From: Candidatus Gastranaerophilales bacterium
GTDB taxonomy: Bacteria; Cyanobacteriota; Vampirovibrionia; Gastranaerophilales; Gastranaerophilaceae
Length of the DNA: 64,000 bases
Assembly (NCBI GenBank): GCA_947587615.1
Contig: CANPYC010000007.1
Span: forward strand, 1 to 64,000
Reading direction: 5' to 3'
Under the pieces are notes generated by a model. The model saw only the letters and a list, made by a program, of their open reading frames with translations. It ran no database searches and was not told the DNA's origin. Made by a program: the position numbers and the translations under genes. This document shows, piece after piece, positions 53,628 to 61,677 of the stretch. Each line of letters begins with the position of its first letter. Within the stretch, counting starts at the first letter, position 1.

Positions 53628-54731
53628 CTATTTTTTCATAAGCTCATTTGGAATAGCATACAAAACAGTTTCTAAAATTCCGCAATGATAATGCCCGAGC
53701 CTAAAAGTATAATCATCAAAAGTTTTAGCCAGATATTGAGGTATCGAAACAAAATCATCATGAGTATGATAAATTGAAATTGCAAGCTGGGGTCGATGTT
53801 TTTTCACAATAGACCCCCCCCCACGGAGCGCCTGTTGCTCCGAGCCTTCAATATCCATTTTAATAAAATCAACTTTTTTTATGTTATTTTCTTCACACAA
53901 TTCATCAATTGAAATTGTCGGGATTTTTCTTTTCGGATAAATTGCGTTAGGATTTTTATTTACAAGTGTAGTGCCGCTGCCATGGATAGAGATTTCCAAA
54001 TTATCTTTTTTATCCCATGCGGCATAAGGCAGAATTTCAACAAAATTTAATTTTTTTAATAAAATATCGTAATTTTCATCCTTATTAATATCATAAGCCG
54101 GCTCAAGCGCCCATATTTTTTTGAGATTTTTTAAATATTTTTTAAAGCTGAACGCATTACAACCGTTGAAAAATCCGCAGTCGATAATTGTTTCAACAGC
54201 TTGCTTGTTTATATATTCAAGATAGTGTATTTGATAATTTTCAGGAATAAGCGTTTTTGAGATATTGTGTTTTTGTACATATTTTTCTATATTGGAAAAA
54301 TCTCTGTCAATTCTTGCCCTCCACAAAATCTCGTACAAATTTTTGTCTTGGTCAAGCTCAAAGACTTCAAGCGCTTTTTTATAATCATCTTGATATTTAA
54401 GCAATCTGATTTCACTATCCAAAACAGTAGATATTGAAATATGGGGAATATCAAAAAAATTAAGAATATTTGATATTTCATAAGGTCTTTTAACCGTGAT
54501 TAATACTAAGTCGATTTTATCCTTTATTGTTTCTATTTCATAGGGTTTGATTATTGGATAGAGTATTCCTTTTTCATCTTTTGTTTTTTCTTTATCGATA
54601 TAATAAAGAATTTTAATATCTTTATTATATTTTTCAAGTTCTTCTTTTAATTTATAAGCAACTGTGCCTGCTCCGTAAAAAGCAATTTTTTTAGCATTTT
54701 TTGGAATTTGATTAAATAATTGTTCAAACAT
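53628..54731 (-). CDS. FkbM-family methyltransferase, tandem copy 2
   Basis: This 367-residue paralogue shares its first about 79 residues with copy 1 almost exactly (starting MFEQLFNQIPKNAKKIAFYG). It then diverges in the middle (linker and SAM region, TIIDCGFFNGCNAFSFKKYL). It becomes near-identical to both others around VDFIKMDIEGSEQQALRGGG, after which the C-terminal tail diverges again. It is a mosaic of conserved and variable blocks. A G9 tract (53814-53822) interrupts the same place. The ATG has AAAGGATTTCTA upstream. It lies between copies 1 and 3 in the cluster. Confidence 0.88.
   Translation of the reverse strand: MFEQLFNQIPKNAKKIAFYGAGTVAYKLKEELEKYNKDIKILYYIDKEKTKDEKGILYPIIKPYEIETIKDKIDLVLITVKRPYEISNILNFFDIPHISISTVLDSEIRLLKYQDDYKKALEVFELDQDKNLYEILWRARIDRDFSNIEKYVQKHNISKTLIPENYQIHYLEYINKQAVETIIDCGFFNGCNAFSFKKYLKNLKKIWALEPAYDINKDENYDILLKKLNFVEILPYAAWDKKDNLEISIHGSGTTLVNKNPNAIYPKRKIPTISIDELCEENNIKKVDFIKMDIEGSEQQALRGGGSIVKKHRPQLAISIYHTHDDFVSIPQYLAKTFDDYTFRLGHYHCGILETVLYAIPNELMKK
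53814..53822 (-). repeat. Nine-G tract in FkbM copy 2
   Basis: Nine G residues on the coding strand in CGT-GGG-GGG-GGG-TCT. One fewer gives ...GGTCTATTGTGA. One more gives a stop (TCATACTCATGA) about 19 codons later. Confidence 0.95.
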
Positions 54732-54758
54732 TAGAAATCCTTTTTTAATAATTTTTGA

Positions 54759-55868
54759 CTATGAATTTTGATAGAGCTCACAAGGTATTGCATAAAGTAC
54801 GGTTTCCGTGCCTCCTAAAGAATAATGATCCAGCTTAAAGAAATAGTTTTCAAGGGTTTGAGCTAAGTATACGGGTATATATATAAAGTCGTCAAACTGA
54901 TGATAAATTGAAATTGCAAGCTGGGGTCGATGTTTTTTCACAATAGACCCCCCCCCTCGGAGTGCGTTCATTTCAGCACCTTCAATATCCATTTTAATAA
55001 AATCAACTTTTTTTATGTTATTTTCTTCACACAATTCATCAATTGAAATTGTCGGGATTTTTCTTTTGCGAAATTTTCTTGCATAGCTTTTTTCAAGAAG
55101 AGTTGAAGAACCTTCGTTTACCAAGATTTCCAATGTTTCTTTTTTATCCCAAGCTGCATAAGGAAAAATTTCAACAAAGTTTAATTTTTTTAAAAGAATG
55201 TCAAAACACTCATCTTTAAAAAGATCATAAAGCGGTTCAATAACGTTTATCTTTTCAAGATTCGGCAATTTCTTTTTAAAACAAAAAGCATTTGCACCAT
55301 TATAAAAACCGCAGTCAATCACTGTTTTTATTGCTTCTCTATTTATATAATCAAGATAGTGCTTCATGTTGTTTGCGGGCATATCTCTTTTTATTATGCC
55401 ATGTTTCTCTTTTACATATTGTTCAATGCAGGAAAAATCGCTCTGCATTCTTGCATGCCAAAGTGTTTTATAAAGCTCTTTATCCTCTTCATCTTTAAAG
55501 ACTTCAAGCGCTCTTGGAAAATCTTTTTCATATTTTTCATATCTGATTTTATTATCCAAAACAACACTGATGGTTATATAAGGAATGTCATATAGTTCAA
55601 GTATACCGATAATATTAACCGGACTTTTGATTGTAATTAATACTAAGTCGATTTTATCTTTTATTGTTTCTATTTCATAGGGTTTGATTATCGGATAGAG
55701 TATTCCTTTTTCATCTTTTGTTTTTTCTTTATCGATATAATAAAGAATTTTAATATCTTTATTATATTTTTCAAGTTCTTCTTTTAATTTATAAGCAACT
55801 GTGCCTGCTCCGTAAAAAGCAATTTTTTTAGCATTTTTTGGAATTTGATTAAATAATTGTTCAAACAT
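54759..55868 (-). CDS. FkbM-family methyltransferase, tandem copy 1
   Basis: The 369-residue protein heads the three-gene cluster. An N-terminal Rossmann-like domain (KIAFYGAGTVAYKLKEEL) is followed by a variable linker and the methyltransferase core (TVIDCGFYNGANAFCFKK, LEKINVIEPLYDL, DFIKMDIEGAEMNALRGGG). A G9 tract (54948-54956) is in the coding frame. AGAAAGGTTTAATCGT precedes the ATG. Upstream lies a 1.27-kb repeat-rich gap. Its genes probably methylate sugars of a surface polymer. The plus-strand ORFs at 55292 and 55359 are shadows. Confidence 0.88.
   Translation of the reverse strand: MFEQLFNQIPKNAKKIAFYGAGTVAYKLKEELEKYNKDIKILYYIDKEKTKDEKGILYPIIKPYEIETIKDKIDLVLITIKSPVNIIGILELYDIPYITISVVLDNKIRYEKYEKDFPRALEVFKDEEDKELYKTLWHARMQSDFSCIEQYVKEKHGIIKRDMPANNMKHYLDYINREAIKTVIDCGFYNGANAFCFKKKLPNLEKINVIEPLYDLFKDECFDILLKKLNFVEIFPYAAWDKKETLEILVNEGSSTLLEKSYARKFRKRKIPTISIDELCEENNIKKVDFIKMDIEGAEMNALRGGGSIVKKHRPQLAISIYHQFDDFIYIPVYLAQTLENYFFKLDHYSLGGTETVLYAIPCELYQNS
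54948..54956 (-). repeat. Nine-G tract in FkbM copy 1
   Basis: Nine G residues on the coding strand in CGA-GGG-GGG-GGG-TCT. One fewer gives the stop ...GGTCTATTGTGA. One more leads to a TGA (TCATCAGTTTGA) about 19 codons on. Confidence 0.95.
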
Positions 55869-56375
55869 TATACGATTAAACCTTTCTGATTGCGTAAAAA
55901 AGATATGTTTATTTTATTTTCAGCGATTTGTAAAACTTTTAAAGCGGGTTATAATTTATAGCACCTTAAAAGACCGTGAATAGCGCACAAAGAAGTATTA
56001 ATAAACTCTTTTTTATTGTATTTCCTCCAAAGTTTTATAATAATTAGATTATAGAGAAAATATCAACGATGTCAATTTATTAAATTGATATAATGTTTAT
56101 TGTTTAAAAACTTAATTTCTCTTTGGTAAATTATAACCTGTTGTGTGTGTTAAATTCAATAAATTTGTTTACCATCGTGTGATAATAAGCAAAAAGAAGA
56201 GGGGAGGTTGATTATTGGCAAAAAGGGCAGGCTGCAAATAAAGGGAAAATATAAGAGAGTTTAACCCATGACAATCTTGCCGAATGCATGTTTGTTTCAA
56301 GATAAGCAGCAGGGTAGACTTAAAACTACGGTGGAGAATTATAATTGTAGGGTAGACTTTAGTCTACCATCCTGA

Positions 56376-56895
56376 AGTCATAAGCACTATATGTTAAGAT
56401 GGATGATTGCCACGGGCAGACTTTAAAAAACGGTGGAGCGAAGTCCACCCCATAAATACCAAACTGATACAGTTGAGAATTATAATTGTAGGGTAGACTT
56501 TAGTCTACCATCCTGAAACTAACTTGGGTTTTTTGTTTTTAACTTAAAACATGGTGGACTGAAGTCCACCCTACGGCTACTAAGGTTCAATTTCGCCAAG
56601 GGCTAAAAAATCCGCCTCGCAATTACAAAAGGAGCAGTCATAAGCACTATATGTTAAGATGGATGATTGCCACGGGCAGACTTTAAAAAACGGTGGAGCG
56701 AAGTCCACCCCATAAATACCAAACTGATACAGTTGAGAATTATAATTGTAGGGTAGACTTTAGTCTACCATCCTGAAACTAACTTGGATTTTTTGTTTTT
56801 AACTTAAAACATGGTGGACTGAAGTCCACCCTACGGCTACTAAGGTTCAATTTCGCCAAAGGCTGAAAAATCCGCCTCGCAATTACAAAAGGAGC
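56376..56895. repeat. 260-bp near-perfect tandem duplication
   Basis: Bases 56376-56635 are repeated directly at 56636-56895 with only three differences that I can see. Each unit contains three palindromes and starts AGTCATAAGCACTATATG. The high identity implies a recent duplication. Confidence 0.92.
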
Positions 56896-57096
56896 AGACG
56901 TTCCAAACTCTAACTTTACCAAGAGCTAAAGCAAATCCGCCTTGTAATGACGATGAGGACATGCCTAACACAATTACAAAAGGGCAGGCGTTCTAAAGCT
57001 CAGACACAATAACCGGTTAAATATATTATCAATCTCAAAAACTACTTTATCACCAACACTTCTTAAAAAACATTACACCCACAACCCCGCACATTC

Positions 57097-57135
57097 TATA
57101 AAAATCGGGAGTTTTAAACTCCCGATTAGTTTATT
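57097..57135 (-). terminator. Intrinsic terminator of the 119-residue exported protein gene
   Basis: AATCGGGAG and CTCCCGATT form a 9-bp stem with the loop TTTTAAA. On the minus strand it is followed by TTTTATAG. Confidence 0.75.
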
Positions 57136-57138
57136 CTA

Positions 57139-57498
57139 TTACTTTAAAGCTTCTTTTTGCTTTGTATAAAATTCAATTTGTCTTTCAATCGGTCTTGTTT
57201 TTAACACTTTTTCCGTTTGTGTAATATTGCTTTTTTCGATTTTTTCTTTCTGAGCATTCAAATCAGCAAGTTTTGCATCAATTTGCTTAATTTTTTGCGC
57301 TTTTTTAGCATTAGCTGCTTCGGTGTTAGCTTTGTTCTTAGCTTCTAAATCTTGCTTAATAGCGTCTTTTGTTACTTGTTTAGTATTTTGAATATCTTGT
57401 TTAACAGCATTTTTAAGCGCATTTATAGGAGCTTTTGAAGCAAAAGACATACCGCATAGCAACGTTAACACCATGGTCAAAGTTAAAACTTTTTTCAT
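57139..57498 (-). CDS. Small exported coiled-coil protein (one repeat unit)
   Basis: The 119-residue product has a Sec signal peptide (MKKVLTLTMVLTLLCGMSFA). The mature part is almost entirely Lys/Gln/Ala-rich helix, probably a coiled coil. Its C-terminal block reads IDAKLADLNAQKEKIEKS, then TQTEKVLKTRPIERQIEFYT. This roughly 42-residue unit occurs twice in the neighbouring gene. It is thus likely to be a periplasmic helical protein. AGGAGG lies upstream of the ATG. Its function is unknown. Confidence 0.75.
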   Translation of the reverse strand: MKKVLTLTMVLTLLCGMSFASKAPINALKNAVKQDIQNTKQVTKDAIKQDLEAKNKANTEAANAKKAQKIKQIDAKLADLNAQKEKIEKSNITQTEKVLKTRPIERQIEFYTKQKEALK

Positions 57499-57584
57499 AA
57501 TAATCCTCCTTTTAGGCTTACTACTTTTATTTTATATTGAACACATGTTTTTTCAAGCCTTCTAAAATTATTTAATCAAAAAAT

Positions 57585-58073
57585 CTATTTTTGTAATTTT
57601 TGTTTATAGCGTTGAATTTGTTTGTCAATAGAACGTTTTTTAAGAGTTTTTTGAGTTTCCGTTAAAGACGAATCGGAGTCAATATCTGCTTTTTCTTCTT
57701 CCAAGAGCTGAATTGAGCGTTGTGTTTGTTTATCTTGATATTTTTTTCTTTGCAATTGGGAAGCTGAAGGCGCTTTTTGTGATGTAGTTCCTTCAATTTT
57801 ATTCATTGTATTTTCAATAGAATCACTTTTTCTTGTATAGAGATTAATTTCTCTATCTAGAGATTTTGTTTGTACTTGCTTTTCTCTGTCGGTTAAGTCG
57901 CTTCTTCTGTTTATTTCATTTTTTTGAGTATTTAATTCATTTACTTTATTATCCATATCTTGAAGTCTTTGAGCTCTTGCTCTTTGTATTGCATCATTAG
58001 CGTAACCGTAAGCAGTATAATTCATAGCGCAAACCACACTAAAAAGTACACAAGCAGTTAAAAGTCTTTTCAT
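57585..58073 (-). CDS. Small exported coiled-coil protein (two repeat units)
   Basis: This 162-residue paralogue begins with a Sec signal peptide (LLTACVLFSVVCAMNYTAYG). It contains the same helical unit twice: MDNKVNELNTQKNEINRRS with LTDREKQVQTKSLDREINLY, and LLEEEKADIDSDSSLTETQ with KKRSIDKQIQRYKQ. The unit's core is 'QKxxI..s.LT..eK...kR.IdrQI..Y'. Charged helices suggest a periplasmic coiled-coil protein. It lies 86 bases upstream of the one-unit relative on the same strand. It has AGGAT before the ATG. I know no family name. Confidence 0.75.
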   Translation of the reverse strand: MKRLLTACVLFSVVCAMNYTAYGYANDAIQRARAQRLQDMDNKVNELNTQKNEINRRSDLTDREKQVQTKSLDREINLYTRKSDSIENTMNKIEGTTSQKAPSASQLQRKKYQDKQTQRSIQLLEEEKADIDSDSSLTETQKTLKKRSIDKQIQRYKQKLQK

Positions 58074-58166
58074 AATTAATCCTCTAATTTCCTTTCAGTT
58101 TAATAATTACACAATATTATACAATATAAAGAGTCTTTGAATCAAGTTGATATAAGTTTTAAAATT

Positions 58167-59414
58167 TTATTGCTTGATAATTGATTGGAGCGAAGCCAAA
58201 ATATAGTATGCAATCTCTTTCTTATCACAAGTTACATCATAAACTTCATTATCAAACGTATAAATTCTAACAAAGTGTATCATTCCTGTTTTTTCAACCT
58301 GAACATCTTTTATATTTGAAAATGAAATTGTCAAATAACTAAACTTTGCTAAAGAATTTAAATTTGCACAATAAACAACCCTATCACGGGTGATATCAAC
58401 AATAAACTTAGTATTTTGAGTTGCATTAATCAATTTATCGGTTTTATAGTCAAAACCGTTTGCAATTGTTCTTAAATTATACCCCGTTACAAACTCTTTA
58501 AATTCACGAACAAGAATTGGTGTTGTATTATAAACGATATTGTTATCTTCATCCGACAAAGAAAATTCAAGCTGATTATCTCTGTAATAAACTTCTTTAA
58601 CTTTATCTAAATTTAAAGACTGCATGCTTGTAGCGCCGTTTGTTAAAAATACAACATTGCTGTAAGTATCATAATAAATCATATCATCCTTAACGGCGCT
58701 TGCTTTATTCTTAACCGCTTTTAAAAGTGATTCAAAAAGTTCACTTAAAAATTCATTATCATAAATTAACATCTGTTGTACCAAACCCATAATCGGAACA
58801 ACAAAATAGTTATACTTTGTATCAATTGTGAAATGTTCCTTATAGAGATTAATTTTAAACAATGCGGTTTTATCCGTTGATTTATAATAAGCAAGAGTTG
58901 TTTTTAAAGGGCAATATGCCCAAGTGTAGCTGCATTTCCAGTCACTCGAAGAAACAAGAGAAAATTTATAGTCAGAAAATTTTTCTTCAATTCTTCTTAA
59001 ATTTGTATATTGAAAAATCTCATGCACAAAAGCTTTAAGCTCTTTATTAACCGGATAGAGCGACAGAGTATTCTCCTGAGCTTTTTTTGTATAGTTAATT
59101 TTAATACTGTATCCTTTTTTTTCAATTGAATTTATAAAAGAAGTTGCAATTTCTTCGTAGTCATAATATTGCGGGTTGTTGGGGTTAAAGTTTTTTATAA
59201 GAACAAGCTTTGAATACGTTTTATTAATCGCCAAAGATAAATGACGATTAACCATAACTATTTGAGCAGGGTTAAAGCATTTAGACTCAAGCAAGTCTTC
59301 AAGAGTTTCTATTGTTCTGATTTTAATTTCTTTATTAGTTTTCAAAATCAAAACCACTGAAACGGAAAAAATAGCAAGTAATAAAATTATCAGTATAACA
59401 AAAAATATTATCAT
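58167..59414 (-). CDS. Membrane-anchored hypothetical protein
   Basis: This 415-residue protein has one N-terminal hydrophobic helix (MIIFFVILIILLLAIFSVSVV) and a large soluble domain. The soluble part includes beta-strand-rich segments such as VFLTNGATSMQSLNLDKVKE and KLINATQNTKFIVDITRDRV, plus a C-terminal region IKDVQVEKTGMIHFVRIYTF that resembles a pleckstrin-like beta sandwich. I recognise no family. Its start overlaps the end of the glycosyltransferase gene by four bases, so the two are translationally coupled. Confidence 0.7.
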   Translation of the reverse strand: MIIFFVILIILLLAIFSVSVVLILKTNKEIKIRTIETLEDLLESKCFNPAQIVMVNRHLSLAINKTYSKLVLIKNFNPNNPQYYDYEEIATSFINSIEKKGYSIKINYTKKAQENTLSLYPVNKELKAFVHEIFQYTNLRRIEEKFSDYKFSLVSSSDWKCSYTWAYCPLKTTLAYYKSTDKTALFKINLYKEHFTIDTKYNYFVVPIMGLVQQMLIYDNEFLSELFESLLKAVKNKASAVKDDMIYYDTYSNVVFLTNGATSMQSLNLDKVKEVYYRDNQLEFSLSDEDNNIVYNTTPILVREFKEFVTGYNLRTIANGFDYKTDKLINATQNTKFIVDITRDRVVYCANLNSLAKFSYLTISFSNIKDVQVEKTGMIHFVRIYTFDNEVYDVTCDKKEIAYYILASLQSIIKQ

Positions 59415-60595
59415 TTGTTTTCATAGCTTTCATTAAGCGACCAACATTGCCTGATTAAATAAAAATCATCCATCATATTTAAAAATTTTTCAATATAACT
59501 TTTAGAGGTATTTTCTTTTATAAGAAGCTGCCCTTTAGAAATTATATCATCTTTAATTGCAATGTCATTTAAAAGTTTAATTTTTTCGACAATATCCGCT
59601 TCATCCAAAGGATTAAAATATATTGCGGATTTTTTTAATTGTTCGTTATATCCGAGATGATTTGAAATTAATATGGGACAAGAAAAATATAGCGCTTCAA
59701 GAGCCGCTATACTGTCAGGGCCTGCTAAAGAAGGGTAAACCATACAATATGCGTTTTTATACAAGTTCATAAGCTCGCTTTGAGATACATAATCTAAAAA
59801 TAAAACATTCGATTCTAAATCAAGTTTTTTAACGGTATTTATGAGATATTTCTTATTACCCCTATCCAGTCCGCAGAAAACAACTTTTAAATTTATGTTT
59901 TGTTCTTTCATAATTTGAGAAGCCAAAATTAATCTTATGTGGTTTTTATGCGTCCAAAATTGTGCAGGATAGAGAACAAAACCGTTTTTTGAAAGATTGT
60001 GTTTTTTGATAAATTCCTTATCCTCCCCGACATTCTCAATCCACTTTGGATAAGGTAAATGCATTGTTATAATATTTTCATCAATTACATCATAAAGAGT
60101 TTTAATATCGTTTTTTGCAATATTATTGCAGGTTATAATCTTTGAAGCACAAGTAAGGAAAGTATTAAGCTTGTGCTCCATTTTCTCAATTACCCGATTT
60201 GTACTGTATTCCGGAAAATGCGGTAAAATTCTGTGTGCAACATCTCTTATTGTTGCATAATACGGTACTTCAATATGCTCATGAAGGTATGGAGACAAAA
60301 AATAAACAACATTAACATTATCTTTTTTAAGGCGCAAATTAAGAGGATAGATAGGCGTTTTATAAGTTTTTATGCAAAAAGTACGCAATGAAATTTCAGG
60401 CTTTTTATAGTATTTTAAGCAGACAAATTTTGCATTCTGCTGATTTTTAAATATGTTCTTTTTGCCGAAATAGTAAAATATAAATTCATGTTTAGTTTCT
60501 TTTTCAAGCAATTCTTGAACAAATGACAATTCAAAAGTTAAACCCCCAACAGAAGCAGGTTTTTTTATATCCCCGAGATATATACCTATTCTCAA
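59411..60595 (-). CDS. Glycosyltransferase family 4-type (GT-B) enzyme
   Basis: The 394-residue protein has the two-domain GT-B fold. The acceptor side starts MRIGIYLGDIKKPASVGGLT. The donor side has ILYPAQFWTHKNHIRLILA-like VLYPAQFWTHKNH, LKVVFCGLDRGNKKYL, NVLFLDYVSQSELMNLYKNA, and PSLAGPDSIAALEALYF with the nucleotide-sugar-binding Glu. This is a cytosolic retaining glycosyltransferase for a surface glycan or glycolipid. It is followed in the same transcript by the anchored protein at 58167. No other glycan genes are adjacent on this strand. Confidence 0.88.
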   Translation of the reverse strand: MRIGIYLGDIKKPASVGGLTFELSFVQELLEKETKHEFIFYYFGKKNIFKNQQNAKFVCLKYYKKPEISLRTFCIKTYKTPIYPLNLRLKKDNVNVVYFLSPYLHEHIEVPYYATIRDVAHRILPHFPEYSTNRVIEKMEHKLNTFLTCASKIITCNNIAKNDIKTLYDVIDENIITMHLPYPKWIENVGEDKEFIKKHNLSKNGFVLYPAQFWTHKNHIRLILASQIMKEQNINLKVVFCGLDRGNKKYLINTVKKLDLESNVLFLDYVSQSELMNLYKNAYCMVYPSLAGPDSIAALEALYFSCPILISNHLGYNEQLKKSAIYFNPLDEADIVEKIKLLNDIAIKDDIISKGQLLIKENTSKSYIEKFLNMMDDFYLIRQCWSLNESYENK

Positions 60596-60619
60596 ATAAT
60601 TCTCTCCAAGTTATTAAAT

Positions 60620-60670
60620 ATTTAAAAAGACGGCAAAAAGAAAACTTAATAATCTCAACCGTCTTTTAAA
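60620..60670 (-). terminator. Intrinsic terminator downstream of rpmB
   Basis: AAAAGACGG and CCGTCTTTT pair as a 9-bp stem. On the minus strand it is followed by TTTTTAAATATTT, ending the bL28 transcript before the glycosyltransferase gene begins. Confidence 0.7.
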
Positions 60671-60697
60671 TTTGTTTATACATAATTCACACTTAAA

Positions 60698-60889
60698 CTA
60701 AGCTTTTGTAAATTTGCCTGCTCTAATACAAGATGTACAAACAGACATTTTTTTAACCGTTCCGTTTGCTAATCTGACTTTAACTGATTGCAAATTTGGC
60801 AATTGTCTGTGAACATTTTGCTTATGAGAGAACGAAATCTTAGCTGCTTTAAGTGATTTTTTTCCGCAGATTTCGCAATATACTGACAT
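60698..60889 (-). CDS. rpmB: Ribosomal protein bL28
   Basis: The 63-residue protein is bL28 of the large ribosomal subunit. It has the zinc-ribbon form: CEICGKKSLKAAKISFSHKQ at the start and CTSCIRAGKFTKA at the end, giving four Cys. The middle HRQLPNLQSVKVRLANG is typical. AAAGGGTGAAAAA precedes the ATG. It is a single-gene transcript, with its own promoter-like sequence (see below) and terminator. Confidence 0.97.
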   Translation of the reverse strand: MSVYCEICGKKSLKAAKISFSHKQNVHRQLPNLQSVKVRLANGTVKKMSVCTSCIRAGKFTKA

Positions 60890-60921
60890 TTTTTCACCCT
60901 TTCATAAGTATTGCTTATTAT

Positions 60922-60949
60922 ATAATAGTTGATAAATTTTAAAAATCAA
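60922..60949 (-). promoter_or_regulatory. Probable sigma-70-type promoter of rpmB
   Basis: On the minus strand TTGATT is followed after 16 bases by TATTAT, close to the start of rpmB. The match is good but not exact, and the region is AT-rich, so chance is possible. Confidence 0.45.
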
Positions 60950-61066
60950 GCATTTGCTAAAATATGTTAAATTTAAATTAAAAAAAAGAAAGGTTATTTT
61001 TGTACTTCAACATTGTTATTTATATTAAACATAAACACTTTTTACCAAATTCTTTGAAAAAATTAT

Positions 61067-61096
61067 TTGAAAAATATATATATTTTGTTATATAAT
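61067..61096 (+). promoter_or_regulatory. Sigma-70-type promoter directly before gmk
   Basis: TTGAAA (61067-61072) and TATAAT (61091-61096) are separated by 18 bases. The ATG of gmk begins only about nine bases after the -10 box, so the transcript should be leaderless or nearly so. The track's TTG start lies inside the -35 box. Confidence 0.6.
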
Positions 61097-61105
61097 CAAA
61101 AAAAT

Positions 61106-61675
61106 ATGAAAAGCAGAAATCCAAAATTAATAATATTCACCGGGCCCTCGGGTGTTGGTAAAGGGACGATTTTAGCTGATTTTTTTAAAAAAGTCGATAA
61201 AAAAATTGTCTATTCAATCTCTAACACGACAAGAAACCCTCGTGACGGTGAAATTAACGGAATGCACTATTTTTTTATTTCAAAAGAAGAATTTGAAAAT
61301 ATGATAAAAGAAGGTGATTTCCTTGAATATGCCTGCTATAGCGGTAACTATTACGGTACAAATAAAAAATTTGTCGAAGAAAAATTAAAACAAGGTAAAA
61401 GCGTACTTTTAGAAATTGAACTCCAAGGAGCGCTTCAGGTAATGAAAAAATGCCCTGACGCCGTTACAATATTTATAAAACCTCCGACATTTCAAGAGCT
61501 TGAAAAGCGTTTGAGAGGAAGGCACTCAGAGGATGAGCAGACTATTCAAAAAAGACTTTTAATAGCCCAAGAGGAGCTTAAAAACGCAGATAAATTTCAC
61601 TATGTAATTGAAAATAAAGTTGTAAATGATGCTGTTTGTGAGCTTATTGAAATCTATAACAAGGAAACGGCTTAA
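61106..61675 (+). CDS. gmk: Guanylate kinase
   Basis: Gmk converts GMP to GDP with ATP. The P-loop FTGPSGVGKGTILADF is at the N-terminus, followed by SISNTTRNPRDGEINGMHYFFIS (GMP-binding) and the LLEIELQGALQVMKK strand. It is about 189 residues from my start, ATG 61106. The track's TTG 61067 adds thirteen residues and lies in the probable promoter. There is no Shine-Dalgarno site, in line with a leaderless message. It is the first gene of gmk-coaBC-Nif3-aroC. Confidence 0.95.
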   Translation: MKSRNPKLIIFTGPSGVGKGTILADFFKKVDKKIVYSISNTTRNPRDGEINGMHYFFISKEEFENMIKEGDFLEYACYSGNYYGTNKKFVEEKLKQGKSVLLEIELQGALQVMKKCPDAVTIFIKPPTFQELEKRLRGRHSEDEQTIQKRLLIAQEELKNADKFHYVIENKVVNDAVCELIEIYNKETA

Positions 61676-61677
61676 AT

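Larger units (their letters stand above)
55869..57138. repeat. Repeat-rich intergenic region (locus B)
   Basis: No gene is found in this 1.27-kb gap. From 55869 to about 56200 it is AT-rich leader sequence for the FkbM cluster. From 56280 to 57000 it carries the palindrome family seen at 22 kb: GGTAGACTTTAGTCTACC at 56351-56368, 56492-56509 and 56752-56769; GGTGGACTGAAGTCCACC at 56553-56570 and 56813-56830; GGTGGAGCGAAGTCCACC at 56432-56449 and 56692-56709. Further decayed units rich in AAATCCGCC follow to about 57000. The final 100 bases hold the terminator of the next gene. Confidence 0.9.

Noticed and set aside
55292-55595. Two overlapping plus-strand ORFs inside the FkbM cluster
   Set aside because: They run antisense to a well-supported methyltransferase gene, have no ribosome binding site and no recognisable motif.
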